A stretch of 53,974 nucleotides of DNA from an uncultured beta proteobacterium (GTDB lineage Bacteria; Pseudomonadota; Gammaproteobacteria; Burkholderiales; Burkholderiaceae_B), in the NCBI GenBank assembly GCA_903903735.1, contig CAIUZV010000068.1, forward strand, positions 1 through 53,974, given 5' to 3'. Below, in pieces: positions 29,645-38,459 of this stretch; position 1 is the stretch's first letter, and the number at the start of each line of letters is the position of its first letter. Both the position numbers and the translations under genes were made by a program. Under the pieces are notes generated by a model. That model had not been told where the DNA came from. It did not search any database and saw only the letters and a list, made by a program, of their open reading frames with translations.

Positions 29645-29704
29645 GTCTACGATGTGCTGTTCGTATTTTCCGCATACGTCTGACCAGAACATACAGGAGC
29701 TGAG

Positions 29705-30859
29705 ATGGATGTTGAACTGAATCAGGAGCAACAGGCTTTCGCGCAAGTCGCGCGGGAGTTCGCACAGGGTGAGTTCGCCCCAAACGCTGCGCGCTGGGAT
29801 CAGGAGTGCATTTTTCCTGTCGATGCGTTCAAGCGGGCCGGTGCGCTTGGGTTTTGCGGACTCTATGCCCCCGTCGAAATGGGTGGATTAGGCTTGTCGC
29901 GTCTGGATGCATCGATTGTGTTCGAGGAATTAGCCGCAGTCGATCCCTCGACGACCGCGTTTCTAACCATACACAATATGGCAACGTGGATGGTTGGTAC
30001 GTGGGGGTCGCAAGCCCTGCTCGAGCAATGGGGTGCGGATTTGGCAAGCGGCCAAAAGCTTGTCTCCTACTGCTTGACGGAACCTGACGCGGGTTCAGAT
30101 GCGGCCTCTATCAAGACGAGTGCTCAGTTGCAAGGCCAGCATTATGTGCTGAACGGTGCGAAGGCCTTTATTTCGGGCGCGGGCGAGACGCAGATGTTAG
30201 TGGTGATGGCGCGCACGGGTCGCGCCGGCGCTGGAGGGATTTCTGCGTTTGCGGTTGCAGCCGACTCGCCTGGAATCAGTTTCGGACGAAAGGAGCTCAA
30301 GATGGGGTGGAACAGCCAATCTACCCGGGCGATTACCTTTGATCATGTGAAGGTGCCAGCGCACTGCTTGCTTGCGCAGGAAGGTGAGGGCTTCAAGCTT
30401 GCGATGAAGGGACTCGTGGGCGGCCGAATCAATATTGCTACCTGCTCAGTGGGTGCAGCGCAAGGTGCCATGAATGTTGCCCGAGATTACATGCGCGGCA
30501 GAAAGCAATTCAATAAGGAGTTGACTCAGTTTCAGGCGCTGCAGTTTAAATACGCAGACATGGCGACACAAGTTATCGCTGCTAGGCAGATGGTTCGTTT
30601 AGCCGCCTGCAAGCTCGACAGTGACTCGCCTGATGCAACGGTCTACAGTGCGATGGCGAAACGCTTTGCAACCGACGCGGGCTTTGCCGTTTGTTTGGAT
30701 GCGCAACAGTTGCTCGGTGGGTACGGCTATCTCAAGGACTACCCATTGGAGCGTTTTGTACGTGATACACGCGTGCATCAAATTCTTGAGGGTACAAACG
30801 AAATTATGCGTGTCATTATTGCGCAACAGCTTTTAGAGAAAGGATTGAATCTGGAATGA
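29705..30859 (+). CDS. Acyl-CoA dehydrogenase, probably isobutyryl-CoA dehydrogenase
   Basis: FAD enzyme oxidising a short branched acyl-CoA to the enoyl-CoA. The 384-residue protein has CLTEPDAGSDAAS, GAKAFISGAGE, the QLLGGYGYLKDYPLERFVRD segment and the C-terminal catalytic-Glu motif HQILEGTNEIMR. AGGAG ends five bases before the ATG. It overlaps the next gene by ATGA. The specificity is inferred from the two following genes, which match the 3-hydroxyisobutyrate branch of valine breakdown. Confidence 0.88.
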   Translation: MDVELNQEQQAFAQVAREFAQGEFAPNAARWDQECIFPVDAFKRAGALGFCGLYAPVEMGGLGLSRLDASIVFEELAAVDPSTTAFLTIHNMATWMVGTWGSQALLEQWGADLASGQKLVSYCLTEPDAGSDAASIKTSAQLQGQHYVLNGAKAFISGAGETQMLVVMARTGRAGAGGISAFAVAADSPGISFGRKELKMGWNSQSTRAITFDHVKVPAHCLLAQEGEGFKLAMKGLVGGRINIATCSVGAAQGAMNVARDYMRGRKQFNKELTQFQALQFKYADMATQVIAARQMVRLAACKLDSDSPDATVYSAMAKRFATDAGFAVCLDAQQLLGGYGYLKDYPLERFVRDTRVHQILEGTNEIMRVIIAQQLLEKGLNLE

Positions 30860-32049
30860 ACCAGCTAGCTGAGAGCCCTGTTCTATTTTCAACCATCCCT
30901 TGTTCGCAAGGAATGTGTGTCGGTGTCGGCACTCTCAATGCGCCCAAGACGCTAAATGGCTTGACGCTCGACATGACGCGGTTATTAGCTGTGCAGTTAG
31001 AACGCTGGGCTGCGGATCCACAGGTTGCTTTTGTTGTCTTGAAGGGTGCGGGAGATAAAGCATTTTGTGCAGGAGGTGATCTGCACGCATTGCACCACAG
31101 CATGATCGAGCACGCAGGGCGAGCGCCTATCGAGAACACGTATGCCGGTACATTTTTTGCCGAAGAGTACGCATTAGATTATCGACTTCACACGTTTCCT
31201 AAGCCTGTGCTGGTTTGGGGCGACGGTATCGTCATGGGTGGGGGCATGGGTTTGATGATGGGAGCCAGCCACCGTGTCGTGACAGAGACATCACGCTTGG
31301 CAATGCCTGAGATATCGATAGGTCTGTTTCCTGATGTGGGAGGCACGTGGCTATTGAATCGCTTGCCAGGCAAGACAGGTCTGTTTATGGGACTCACCGG
31401 AGCCCAGGTGGGCGCGGCTGATGCCCTATTTGCTGGTTTGGCTGATTATCATCTGCCGCGTCAAAAATGGGATGATTTGCTCGTTGCGATCGCCGCTGAG
31501 ACGTGGTCGCCTTGCTCCGCCGCGCACCAGGCGAATTACCACGACCAGCGCAACACCGCGCTCGCCTCGAATCACGCGCAGCTACACCGACTGCTTGCTG
31601 CCGCTGCGACACCTCCCACTCCAGCAATCGGACCCTTGCAGACACACCAAGCGCTGATTCAGCGTTGCTGCGTGTCTACAGATCTCAATGAAGTCGCCAA
31701 CAACATTTTGGCCCTGTCAACGCAAGAGGATGTGTGGTTGCAACGGGCTGCCAAGACCTTTGCGGCGGGCTCCCCAGGCTCGGCGAGACTCACTTTCGCT
31801 CTGCTGGAGCGGTGCAAACGGCTATCGCTTGCCGACGTCTATCGCACCGAGTGGATCGCAGGCTTGATGGCTGCGTCGCACGGAGATTTTGCGGAAGGCA
31901 TTCGCGCTTTACTGATTGATAAAGATAAGACGCCTAAGTGGCACCCCTCTACGCTGCAAGAAGCGAGCGCAGACTGGGTTGAAAAATTCTTTGATTTGCC
32001 GGTAGCTGCCGTCAAACATCCGCTATACAAACTAGGAGATCAAACATGA
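30856..32049 (+). CDS. 3-hydroxyisobutyryl-CoA hydrolase-like enoyl-CoA hydratase family protein
   Basis: Crotonase-fold enzyme expected to release 3-hydroxyisobutyrate from its CoA ester in valine degradation. The 397-residue length and the motifs GAGDKAFCAGGDLHAL (oxyanion hole), DGIVMGGGMGLMMGASHRV and MPEISIGLFPDVGGTWLLNR, together with the long C-terminal domain (about 240-390), separate it from ordinary 260-residue enoyl-CoA hydratases. It is coupled by ATGA overlaps to the genes on both sides. No enoyl-CoA hydratase for the intermediate step is in this operon. Confidence 0.9.
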   Translation: MNQLAESPVLFSTIPCSQGMCVGVGTLNAPKTLNGLTLDMTRLLAVQLERWAADPQVAFVVLKGAGDKAFCAGGDLHALHHSMIEHAGRAPIENTYAGTFFAEEYALDYRLHTFPKPVLVWGDGIVMGGGMGLMMGASHRVVTETSRLAMPEISIGLFPDVGGTWLLNRLPGKTGLFMGLTGAQVGAADALFAGLADYHLPRQKWDDLLVAIAAETWSPCSAAHQANYHDQRNTALASNHAQLHRLLAAAATPPTPAIGPLQTHQALIQRCCVSTDLNEVANNILALSTQEDVWLQRAAKTFAAGSPGSARLTFALLERCKRLSLADVYRTEWIAGLMAASHGDFAEGIRALLIDKDKTPKWHPSTLQEASADWVEKFFDLPVAAVKHPLYKLGDQT

Positions 32050-32936
32050 CGCGCGTTGCATTCATTGGTTTAGGAAATATGGGCGCCCCAATGGCGCAAA
32101 ATCTCATCAAGGCTGGCTTTAGCCTGACCGTATTTGATCTGGTGAAAGAAGCGGTTGATCAGCTTGTGAAAAGCGGTGCGACGGCAGCGGCTTCGGCTAG
32201 CGATGCTGTCAACGGCGCTGATGTCGTCATCACGATGTTGCCAGCCAGTAAACACGTGGAGGGGATCTATTTGGGATCAGAGGGTCTGCTCACCAAGATC
32301 GCGCCCAAGGCGTTAGTAATTGACTGCAGTACGATTGCAGCCGATTCTGCACGCAAGGTTGCCCGCGCGGCGGCCGATCGCGGGCTTGCGATGATCGACG
32401 CTCCGGTGTCAGGGGGAACCGGAGGAGCTATCGCAGGCACCTTGACGTTCATCGTTGGTGGGGAGCCTGCCGATCTCGAGCGTGCCCGTCCTTTGCTAGA
32501 AAAAATGGGTAAGAATATTTTTCATGCGGGCGCAGCAGGTGCCGGTCAGGTTGCAAAAATCGCAAATAATATGTTGCTGGGTATCGCAATGGCCGGCACA
32601 GCAGAGGCACTTGCTCTCGGTGTGGCCAATGGCTTAGATCCCAAAGTACTTTCTGAAATCATTTCGAAGAGTTCTGGTCGCACGTGGGCGATTGAACTGT
32701 ACAACCCATGGCCAGGCGTGATGGACAACGTTCCTGCATCGAAAGGCTATGCGGGCGGATTTGGAGTGGACTTGATGCTCAAAGACTTGGGACTCGCTGC
32801 TGAAGCCGCTGTCAGCACACAGTCTGTCATTGCACTGGGCGAGCTAGCGCGTAATTTGTTCGCGATGCACAGCGTCCAAGGTAGCGGCAAGCTTGATTTC
32901 TCAAGCATTGTGAATTTGGTTAAGCGCGATGAGTAA
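32046..32936 (+). CDS. mmsB: 3-hydroxyisobutyrate dehydrogenase
   Basis: Oxidises 3-hydroxyisobutyrate to methylmalonate semialdehyde with NAD. The 296-residue protein has the Rossmann start VAFIGLGNMGAPMAQNLIKAGF, the substrate motif DAPVSGGTGGAIAGTL, and the catalytic Lys in GQVAKIANNMLLG. Overlap with the hydrolase gene supports the valine role. The usual next enzyme, methylmalonate-semialdehyde dehydrogenase (mmsA), is not in the window. It stops three bases before the end of convergent ygfZ. Confidence 0.94.
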   Translation: MTRVAFIGLGNMGAPMAQNLIKAGFSLTVFDLVKEAVDQLVKSGATAAASASDAVNGADVVITMLPASKHVEGIYLGSEGLLTKIAPKALVIDCSTIAADSARKVARAAADRGLAMIDAPVSGGTGGAIAGTLTFIVGGEPADLERARPLLEKMGKNIFHAGAAGAGQVAKIANNMLLGIAMAGTAEALALGVANGLDPKVLSEIISKSSGRTWAIELYNPWPGVMDNVPASKGYAGGFGVDLMLKDLGLAAEAAVSTQSVIALGELARNLFAMHSVQGSGKLDFSSIVNLVKRDE

Positions 32937-32939
32937 GCA

Positions 32940-33974
32940 CTAAGCGGGTCGGATCGCGTAGGGCAGTGCTTGCAGGGCAACGCGGGGTCCGTCGGCTGCG
33001 CCGATCGCGAGTACATTGCGATCCATCGCATCAAAGGGTGCTTCAAGCAGGAGCCAGGAGGTTTGGCCTGCGTTCGATATATTGATGATGCGCCCACAAG
33101 GTTCATCGCCCTCGTAGACATCCACTCCAGGCGCGATGGTGGCGCTGAGCGGAACATCTAGGCGAGCAAGCGTCATCCGACGCTTGAGTGTGCCACGGTA
33201 ATGGCTACGTGCCACAATCTCTTGGCCCGGGTAGCAGCCTTTTGTAAAGCTCACGCCCTGTATTAAATCCAGATTAAGTGTCTGAGGAATAAAGAGATCC
33301 TGGGTCTTAGCTTCGATCCAGGGCAGCCCCTGTTGAATGTCGGTGGAGAACCACGAGGATGCCTCGCCTGCTTGAAGCGTTTGCGTCAGCGCCGTCCAGT
33401 TCAGGACCGATGCTTCAGCGCCTTGCTCTGACGCCAGCCACCACCAACGATGCGTGCCTAACGACGCTGGAGCTGCGATCCAGGTCCCGCTCGTCGTGTG
33501 TAAAGCTTGCCATGGCGTCAAGGGCAAGTCGTGTGCTAACGCTGACCGCAGGCTATCTAGCGCGTGACTGGGTGTAAACACTCCGGCGACGCTGATCGCT
33601 GTTGGCGTGATCTTGACCTTTGATCGAAGGACAAACATCGACAACCGTTTGGAGACAGCGGCAGCGATGTCATTGCGTAAGACAATGGAGATATTGTGTG
33701 AGGCCGCATTTGCGGGATCTAGCGGCCCTTGACTAAAGACACCCGTTGCCAATAAACGCCCCTGTGCGGTGCAGTAGCCAGCCAAGCAGGCTGAGCCTAA
33801 ACCTTGCGCTGCAAGATCGTTGGTGATCTGTCCCTGAAGAAAACTAAGAGCGTCTTCGCCCTTGGCGGCCAATACACACAACTCTTCGTCCAGGCGATGT
33901 ACGGTGATCGCGCTTGTAGGCGAGGTTGGTGAAGGTTGAGCGGAGCGTGAGGCATGATAAAAAAATGGATGCAT
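32940..33974 (-). CDS. ygfZ: Folate-binding protein YgfZ (Fe-S cluster maintenance)
   Basis: Tetrahydrofolate-dependent protein supporting some Fe-S enzymes, related to the glycine cleavage T-protein. The 344-residue product has an N-terminal region with LSFLQGQITNDL and the diagnostic KGCYPGQEIVARSHYRG with the conserved Cys. It is divergent from mltG, an arrangement common in betaproteobacteria, with a 59-base spacer. Confidence 0.94.
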   Translation of the reverse strand: MHPFFYHASRSAQPSPTSPTSAITVHRLDEELCVLAAKGEDALSFLQGQITNDLAAQGLGSACLAGYCTAQGRLLATGVFSQGPLDPANAASHNISIVLRNDIAAAVSKRLSMFVLRSKVKITPTAISVAGVFTPSHALDSLRSALAHDLPLTPWQALHTTSGTWIAAPASLGTHRWWWLASEQGAEASVLNWTALTQTLQAGEASSWFSTDIQQGLPWIEAKTQDLFIPQTLNLDLIQGVSFTKGCYPGQEIVARSHYRGTLKRRMTLARLDVPLSATIAPGVDVYEGDEPCGRIINISNAGQTSWLLLEAPFDAMDRNVLAIGAADGPRVALQALPYAIRPA

Positions 33975-34033
33975 GGCACTTTATGGGGCAAAACGGTTGG
34001 AATCAACGCAGACCATATTAAACTGTCAGCCTC

Positions 34034-35056
34034 ATGAATGCGCTCAATAAACTTCTCCTTTATCTGGTATTGCCAGTCGTTTTGTTGCTCTGCGCCGCTG
34101 CGGCCGTGGGCTATCACTGGGTGACGCGGCCGCTGGCGCTTCCAAGCGAAAAGATCGATCTGTTGGTCCCTGCAGGCGCCACACCAGTCGGTATTGCTCG
34201 GCTACTGAACCAAGCGGGTGTCAATATTCATTCAGGAGCGTTTGTGCTGCTTGCCAGGGCGACGGAGCTTGATAAAAAGCTTAAAGCAGGCGGCTATCAA
34301 ATTTCCCGTGGAGACAGCATTTTGACTGTCCTTCGTCGGATTGCGCTTGGAGAAGTGACATCCAGACAGATAACGATCGTAGAGGGATGGACGCTCAAAC
34401 AAGTCCGGGCAGCAATTTTAAACAATCCGGATATTAAAAAATCAGAACCGGTATGGACTGAGCAGACCATACCAAGATTGATTGAGGGGGGTACTGCGCT
34501 AAAGTCCTATCCTCCCGAGGGATTATTATTTCCGGATACCTATATATTTTCAATTGGTACGCTCGACACCGATATCCTCGAACGTGCAGCGCGCATCCAA
34601 CAAAAAGTACTTGATAAGGCCTGGCAGGGGCGTCAAGAAGGGCTGCCTTTGAGGTCACCTTATGAAGCGCTTATTCTCGGTTCGATCGTAGAAAAGGAAA
34701 CCGGAAAGTCCTCTGACCGAGCACGTATTGCAGGTGTATTTATCAATCGGCTCAGACTGAATATGCCGTTGCAGACGGATCCGACGGTCATTTATGGGTT
34801 GGGGGATGGCTATACCGGGCGTTTGCGTAAGGTGGACCTGCAAACCGATACCCCTTGGAACACCTACACACGTAACGGACTGCCTCCAACGCCGATTGCG
34901 AGCGTTGGACTCGCCTCATTACAAGCGGCGCTACAGCCGGAAAAGCATGATTTTCTCTACTTCGTCGCGAAGGGGGATGGCTCGAGTGCGTTCGCCAAAA
35001 CCCTGCCCGAGCACAATCGAAATGTCGCACAGTACATACTAGGCCGTAAACCATGA
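34034..35056 (+). CDS. mltG: Endolytic murein transglycosylase MltG
   Basis: Inner-membrane enzyme cutting nascent glycan strands, thought to end their polymerisation. The 340-residue protein has an N-terminal membrane segment (about 7-27), a LysM-like region, and the YceG domain with [23 protein letters not shown] (catalytic Glu), [21 protein letters not shown] and [13 protein letters not shown]. It overlaps tmk by four bases. The mltG-tmk-holB-tatD order is conserved in proteobacteria. Confidence 0.96.
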   Translation: MNALNKLLLYLVLPVVLLLCAAAAVGYHWVTRPLALPSEKIDLLVPAGATPVGIARLLNQAGVNIHSGAFVLLARATELDKKLKAGGYQISRGDSILTVLRRIALGEVTSRQITIVEGWTLKQVRAAILNNPDIKKSEPVWTEQTIPRLIEGGTALKSYPPEGLLFPDTYIFSIGTLDTDILERAARIQQKVLDKAWQGRQEGLPLRSPYEALILGSIVEKETGKSSDRARIAGVFINRLRLNMPLQTDPTVIYGLGDGYTGRLRKVDLQTDTPWNTYTRNGLPPTPIASVGLASLQAALQPEKHDFLYFVAKGDGSSAFAKTLPEHNRNVAQYILGRKP

Positions 35057-35688
35057 CGATGAAGCGCGGGTTGTTTTTGACCTTGGAGGGTGTCGACGGC
35101 GCAGGCAAGAGCACGCATGTGCAGTGGTTGGTGGACACCCTAGTCGCCTTGGGCCAGCCGGTGTTGTGTACCCGTGAACCCGGCGGCACCCCGATCGGTG
35201 AGAAATTACGTACATTGTTGTTGCATGACGCGATGACACTTGAGTGTGAAACCCTCCTAATGTTTGCGGCGCGTGCGGAGCACGTGCGCGCAGTCATCGA
35301 GCCTGCGCTCGCGGCGGGGACATGGGTGGTGTGCGACCGGTTTACCGATGCAACCTTTGCCTATCAAGGCGGCGGGCGTGAGCTCGGCACCGAGAGGATC
35401 GAAGCGCTCGAGCGCTGGGTGCATCCCGATCTACAGCCCGACATCACCTGGCTCTTTGACGTACCGCTTGAGGTCGCCCGAGAACGGTTAAACAGAACGC
35501 GAGACAAGGATCGGTTTGAGCAAGAAGCCGACGCGTTTTTTTTGCGCACGAGGCAAGTCTACCTAGAGCGTGCGGCCCAACAGGCTCGACGATTCCGTGT
35601 CGTGGATTCAACCCAGCCGATCGATTCCATCCGCGCTCAACTCCATCGCGAGCTAGTACGTTTGGTCAATAGTGGATCAGCGCGATGA
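35053..35688 (+). CDS. tmk: Thymidylate kinase
   Basis: Phosphorylates dTMP to dTDP. The 211-residue protein has the P-loop [16 protein letters not shown], the DR motif [16 protein letters not shown] and the lid region [12 protein letters not shown]. It overlaps mltG and holB through ATGA junctions, so the three are translationally coupled. Confidence 0.97.
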   Translation: MTMKRGLFLTLEGVDGAGKSTHVQWLVDTLVALGQPVLCTREPGGTPIGEKLRTLLLHDAMTLECETLLMFAARAEHVRAVIEPALAAGTWVVCDRFTDATFAYQGGGRELGTERIEALERWVHPDLQPDITWLFDVPLEVARERLNRTRDKDRFEQEADAFFLRTRQVYLERAAQQARRFRVVDSTQPIDSIRAQLHRELVRLVNSGSAR

Positions 35689-36764
35689 GCCACGCAGCGT
35701 TTTTCCCGTGGCAAATACAACTTGCGAAAGATTGGCTTGGTGCGCGCGATCGGTTTGCACATGCTTGGCTCATTCATGGACTGGCTGGAATTGGTAAACG
35801 GGAATTTGCGTTAGCGGCCGCTGCTGCCTTGCTGTGCGAGAGTCCACTGCATGGCTTAGCATGCGGAAAATGCTTGGCATGTGGCTGGTTATCCCATGGA
35901 AATCACCCGGACCTTAAGCGGATTCGTCCCGAAGCGCTCGCGCTCGAAGAGGGGATCGAAGAGGCGTTGGGCGAGGACCCGAGCGATAACGTGACGGAGG
36001 TTGTGGCGTCGGTCGGCTCCCCAAAAAAAGCACCATCTAAGGATATCCGAGTCGATCAGATCCGTTCGATGGAGCCTTGGTTTAATCATGCGACGCATCG
36101 AGGCGGTTGGCGCGTGGCTGTGATTTATCCGGCAGAGGCGCTCACGACAATTTCTGGCAACGCCTTGCTCAAAGTCTTAGAAGAGCCACCGCCTTCCACG
36201 GTGTTTTTGCTGGTCGCAGATGCTCCTGATCGTTTGCTGCCCACGTTGCTCTCTCGTTGCAGGCGCCTAGCGCTGCCCACACCGAGTCACGCGGAGGCGA
36301 TGCGTTGGCTAGCAGAGCAGGGAATCAAGTCGCCACAAGAATGGCTCTCAGCCTCGGGGGGAGCTCCCGTGCTGGCCCTTCGAGCAGCGCAGTCTGAGGG
36401 CAATGCTTGCCCAAGCTGGCTTGAAGGGTTGATGCAATCCCTTCAAACCGCACGCACAATTGATCTTGGCGCATTAGCAGATACGGTGGCCAAGTTTCCC
36501 ACCCCGTCATGGCTGGATGCGTTGTCTCGTGCCACCGTTGATTTGAATCTGGCCGCACAGGATTTAGCGCCGCGCTATTACCCTGGTCTGGGAAAAAGCA
36601 CCAAAGCGATTGCAAAAGGCTGTGACGCGAGAAAACTAAGTGATTTAGGAAAATGGCTTGCTGAGCAATCGCGAGTCGCTGGTCATCCCTTAAATGCGAA
36701 GCTATTTGCTCAGTCAGCCTTGCAGCGTGTGTTGGCGAGCTGTCAGCCTAGACCAAGCATGTAG
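35685..36764 (+). CDS. holB: DNA polymerase III subunit delta prime
   Basis: Clamp-loader subunit. The 359-residue protein shows the AAA+ fold with a degenerate Walker [12 protein letters not shown] (no Ser/Thr after Lys, usual for delta prime), a zinc-module Cys set in [22 protein letters not shown] and the SRCRRLALP segment. It overlaps tmk by four bases. tatD follows after 38 bases, and no pilZ gene lies between them. Confidence 0.94.
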   Translation: MSHAAFFPWQIQLAKDWLGARDRFAHAWLIHGLAGIGKREFALAAAAALLCESPLHGLACGKCLACGWLSHGNHPDLKRIRPEALALEEGIEEALGEDPSDNVTEVVASVGSPKKAPSKDIRVDQIRSMEPWFNHATHRGGWRVAVIYPAEALTTISGNALLKVLEEPPPSTVFLLVADAPDRLLPTLLSRCRRLALPTPSHAEAMRWLAEQGIKSPQEWLSASGGAPVLALRAAQSEGNACPSWLEGLMQSLQTARTIDLGALADTVAKFPTPSWLDALSRATVDLNLAAQDLAPRYYPGLGKSTKAIAKGCDARKLSDLGKWLAEQSRVAGHPLNAKLFAQSALQRVLASCQPRPSM

Positions 36765-36802
36765 TTTTTGCTTCTTACTTATTACGTCTTGGACGATTTA
36801 CT

Positions 36803-37573
36803 ATGTTTGTGGACTCTCATTGCCATCTCGATTTTCCGGAATTAGCTGCGCAATTGCCTGAAATCTTAAAGAAGATGCAGAATAATCGCGTCTCGCATGC
36901 CTTGTGTGTGAGCGTCAATTTGCCTGATTGGCCTGGCCTGATGGCTATCGTTGAGCAGCATGATTCTCTGTGGGCATCTGTTGGTGTGCACCCCGATTAC
37001 GAGGACACTGTAGAGCCCGATGTTCACTTCCTAGTGGAGAACAGCCGTCATGCCAAAGTTGTCGCGATCGGTGAGACGGGATTGGACTATTTTCGTTTAA
37101 AGGGCGATCTGAGCTGGCAGCGTGAACGGTTTCGTACCCATATTCGCGCGGCGCGTGAGGCGAACTTGCCTTTGATTATCCACACTCGCTCGTCTTCGGC
37201 CGATACGATTTCGATCATGCGCGAGGAGAGCGCTCAGGATGCAGGTGGCGTGATGCACTGCTTTACCGAGTCCTGGGATGTGGCGTGTCAGGCGATGGAT
37301 TTAGGTTTCTATATCTCGTTCTCCGGGATTGTTACCTTTAAGAGTGCGAAGGAGTTGCAAGAGGTTGCAAGACGTATGCCCATAGATCGCATGCTGATCG
37401 AGACCGACGCACCGTACTTGTCGCCTGTGCCTTATCGTGGGCAGATGAACGATCCATCGAAGGTTATCCATGTTGCTGAAATGTTGGCCGAGTTACGTGG
37501 GGTCCCACTCGCGACGATAGAAGAGGCCTCCACAAGCAATTTCTTCAAATTATTCAGTAAGTTAAATAGTTAA
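36803..37573 (+). CDS. tatD: TatD family metal-dependent DNase
   Basis: Metal-dependent hydrolase of the TIM-barrel amidohydrolase type, with 3'-5' exonuclease activity in studied members. The 256-residue protein has the metal motif FVDSHCHLDFPEL, AIGETGLDYF, LIIHTRSS, GGVMHCFTES and LIETDAPYLSPVPYRG. The last codons (KLFSKLNS) run into very AT-rich DNA with GTTAA-type motifs, so the extreme C-terminus may derive from the repeat array that follows. Confidence 0.95.
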   Translation: MFVDSHCHLDFPELAAQLPEILKKMQNNRVSHALCVSVNLPDWPGLMAIVEQHDSLWASVGVHPDYEDTVEPDVHFLVENSRHAKVVAIGETGLDYFRLKGDLSWQRERFRTHIRAAREANLPLIIHTRSSSADTISIMREESAQDAGGVMHCFTESWDVACQAMDLGFYISFSGIVTFKSAKELQEVARRMPIDRMLIETDAPYLSPVPYRGQMNDPSKVIHVAEMLAELRGVPLATIEEASTSNFFKLFSKLNS

Positions 37574-37579
37574 TTTTAT

Positions 37580-37691
37580 GTTAATTATTCAAAGTAAGTT
37601 ATTTAATGTGAATTATATGAAGTGAATTATCTTAAGTTCTAAATGAACTATTAATTATTCGAGAGTTTACTTTTAAAGTAGATTATATCTA
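37580..37691. repeat. AT-rich array of eight degenerate 14-bp units
   Basis: Units start at 37580, 37594, 37608, 37622, 37636, 37650, 37664 and 37678, each exactly 14 bases. The clearest are GTTAATTATTCAAA, GTAAGTTATTTAAT, GTGAATTATATGAA and GTGAATTATCTTAA; approximate consensus GTNAATTATNTNAA. The fifth and seventh units are the most diverged. Shorter related pieces (37557-37579) reach into the tatD end. The array fills the whole gap before the ankyrin gene and contrasts strongly in base composition with its surroundings. Confidence 0.8.
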
Positions 37692-37722
37692 TCCGATACC
37701 AATATTTAGGCAGTCATCTAAA

Positions 37723-38415
37723 ATGTATAGTCTTATAAAAATAATATCCGGTTTTTTTATATCTTTTTTACTTGCATTCCCAGCCGAAAATGCCTCGGCG
37801 CAGCCGTCTAGCCCTGCTGCGGTGAATGAGTACTGGCTGATGATCAAGAATGACAGAGACAGCGAGATGCGTACGCTCTTCCGCACAGGCTTTAACCCAA
37901 ACCGAAAGAATCCAGAGCAGCAACCTGCGTTGATATACGCTGTCCGCGAGGACTCTTGGCGCGCCTTTGACCTACTACTCGCTCACCCTAAGATTGATGT
38001 CAACTTAGCGAATCAGTACAACGAGACGCCGATTATGTATACGGCACTAATGGGTGACCTCGCTCGCACTCAAAAACTGATTGATAAAGGGGCGAGCGTA
38101 AGCCAACCAGGGTGGAACGCGTTGCACTACGCCACAGTCAAAAGCCAGTTGCCTGTCCTAAAGTTGTTACTAGCAAAAGGCGCATCCATCGACGAGGTGA
38201 ACCCCGATGGTGATACAGCGCTCATATTGGCCGTTCGCAACGGCAACATTGAAGTGATCCAAGCATTGATAAATGGCGGTGCTGACCCGACGGCCTCGAA
38301 CTTCAAGGCCCAAAACTCGATAGAAATTGCTCGGGAAAAGGGAAATGCCCAGTTGGCACAAGCGTTGGAGAAGATCGCACGTGAACGTCGTGCAAAGCAG
38401 TCAGCGCCAGAATAA
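37723..38415 (+). CDS. Exported ankyrin-repeat protein
   Basis: Probable periplasmic protein-binding scaffold. The 230-residue protein has a signal peptide (IISGFFISFLLAFPAENASA, cleavage likely before QPSS) and four to five ankyrin repeats from about residue 60, the best being YNETPIMYTALMGDLARTQKLIDKGA and DGDTALILAVRNGN with a following IEVIQALINGGADP. The first codons are as AT-rich as the repeat array upstream. No function can be named. Periplasmic ankyrins near catalase or peroxidase genes are known in other proteobacteria, and peroxidase genes lie 1.2-4 kb downstream on the other strand. Confidence 0.85.
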   Translation: MYSLIKIISGFFISFLLAFPAENASAQPSSPAAVNEYWLMIKNDRDSEMRTLFRTGFNPNRKNPEQQPALIYAVREDSWRAFDLLLAHPKIDVNLANQYNETPIMYTALMGDLARTQKLIDKGASVSQPGWNALHYATVKSQLPVLKLLLAKGASIDEVNPDGDTALILAVRNGNIEVIQALINGGADPTASNFKAQNSIEIAREKGNAQLAQALEKIARERRAKQSAPE

Positions 38416-38429
38416 TCTTTGCGAATGTC

Positions 38430-38448
38430 CCGCTTTGGTTCAAAGCGG
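38430..38448. terminator. Perfect hairpin between convergent genes
   Basis: CCGCTTTG-GTT-CAAAGCGG is an 8-bp perfect stem with a 3-base loop in the 44-base gap between the ankyrin gene and the DUF3298 gene. There is no T run on either side, so termination by this hairpin alone is uncertain. Confidence 0.45.
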
Positions 38449-38459
38449 CCTGATGCGCC

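Noticed and set aside
36765-36802. A possible missing or degraded pilZ gene between holB and tatD
   Set aside because: Only 38 bases separate the genes and no remnant is visible; absence may simply be normal for this lineage.
37580-37691. The 14-bp array as a CRISPR array
   Set aside because: Units are contiguous with no spacers and far too short; there are no cas genes.
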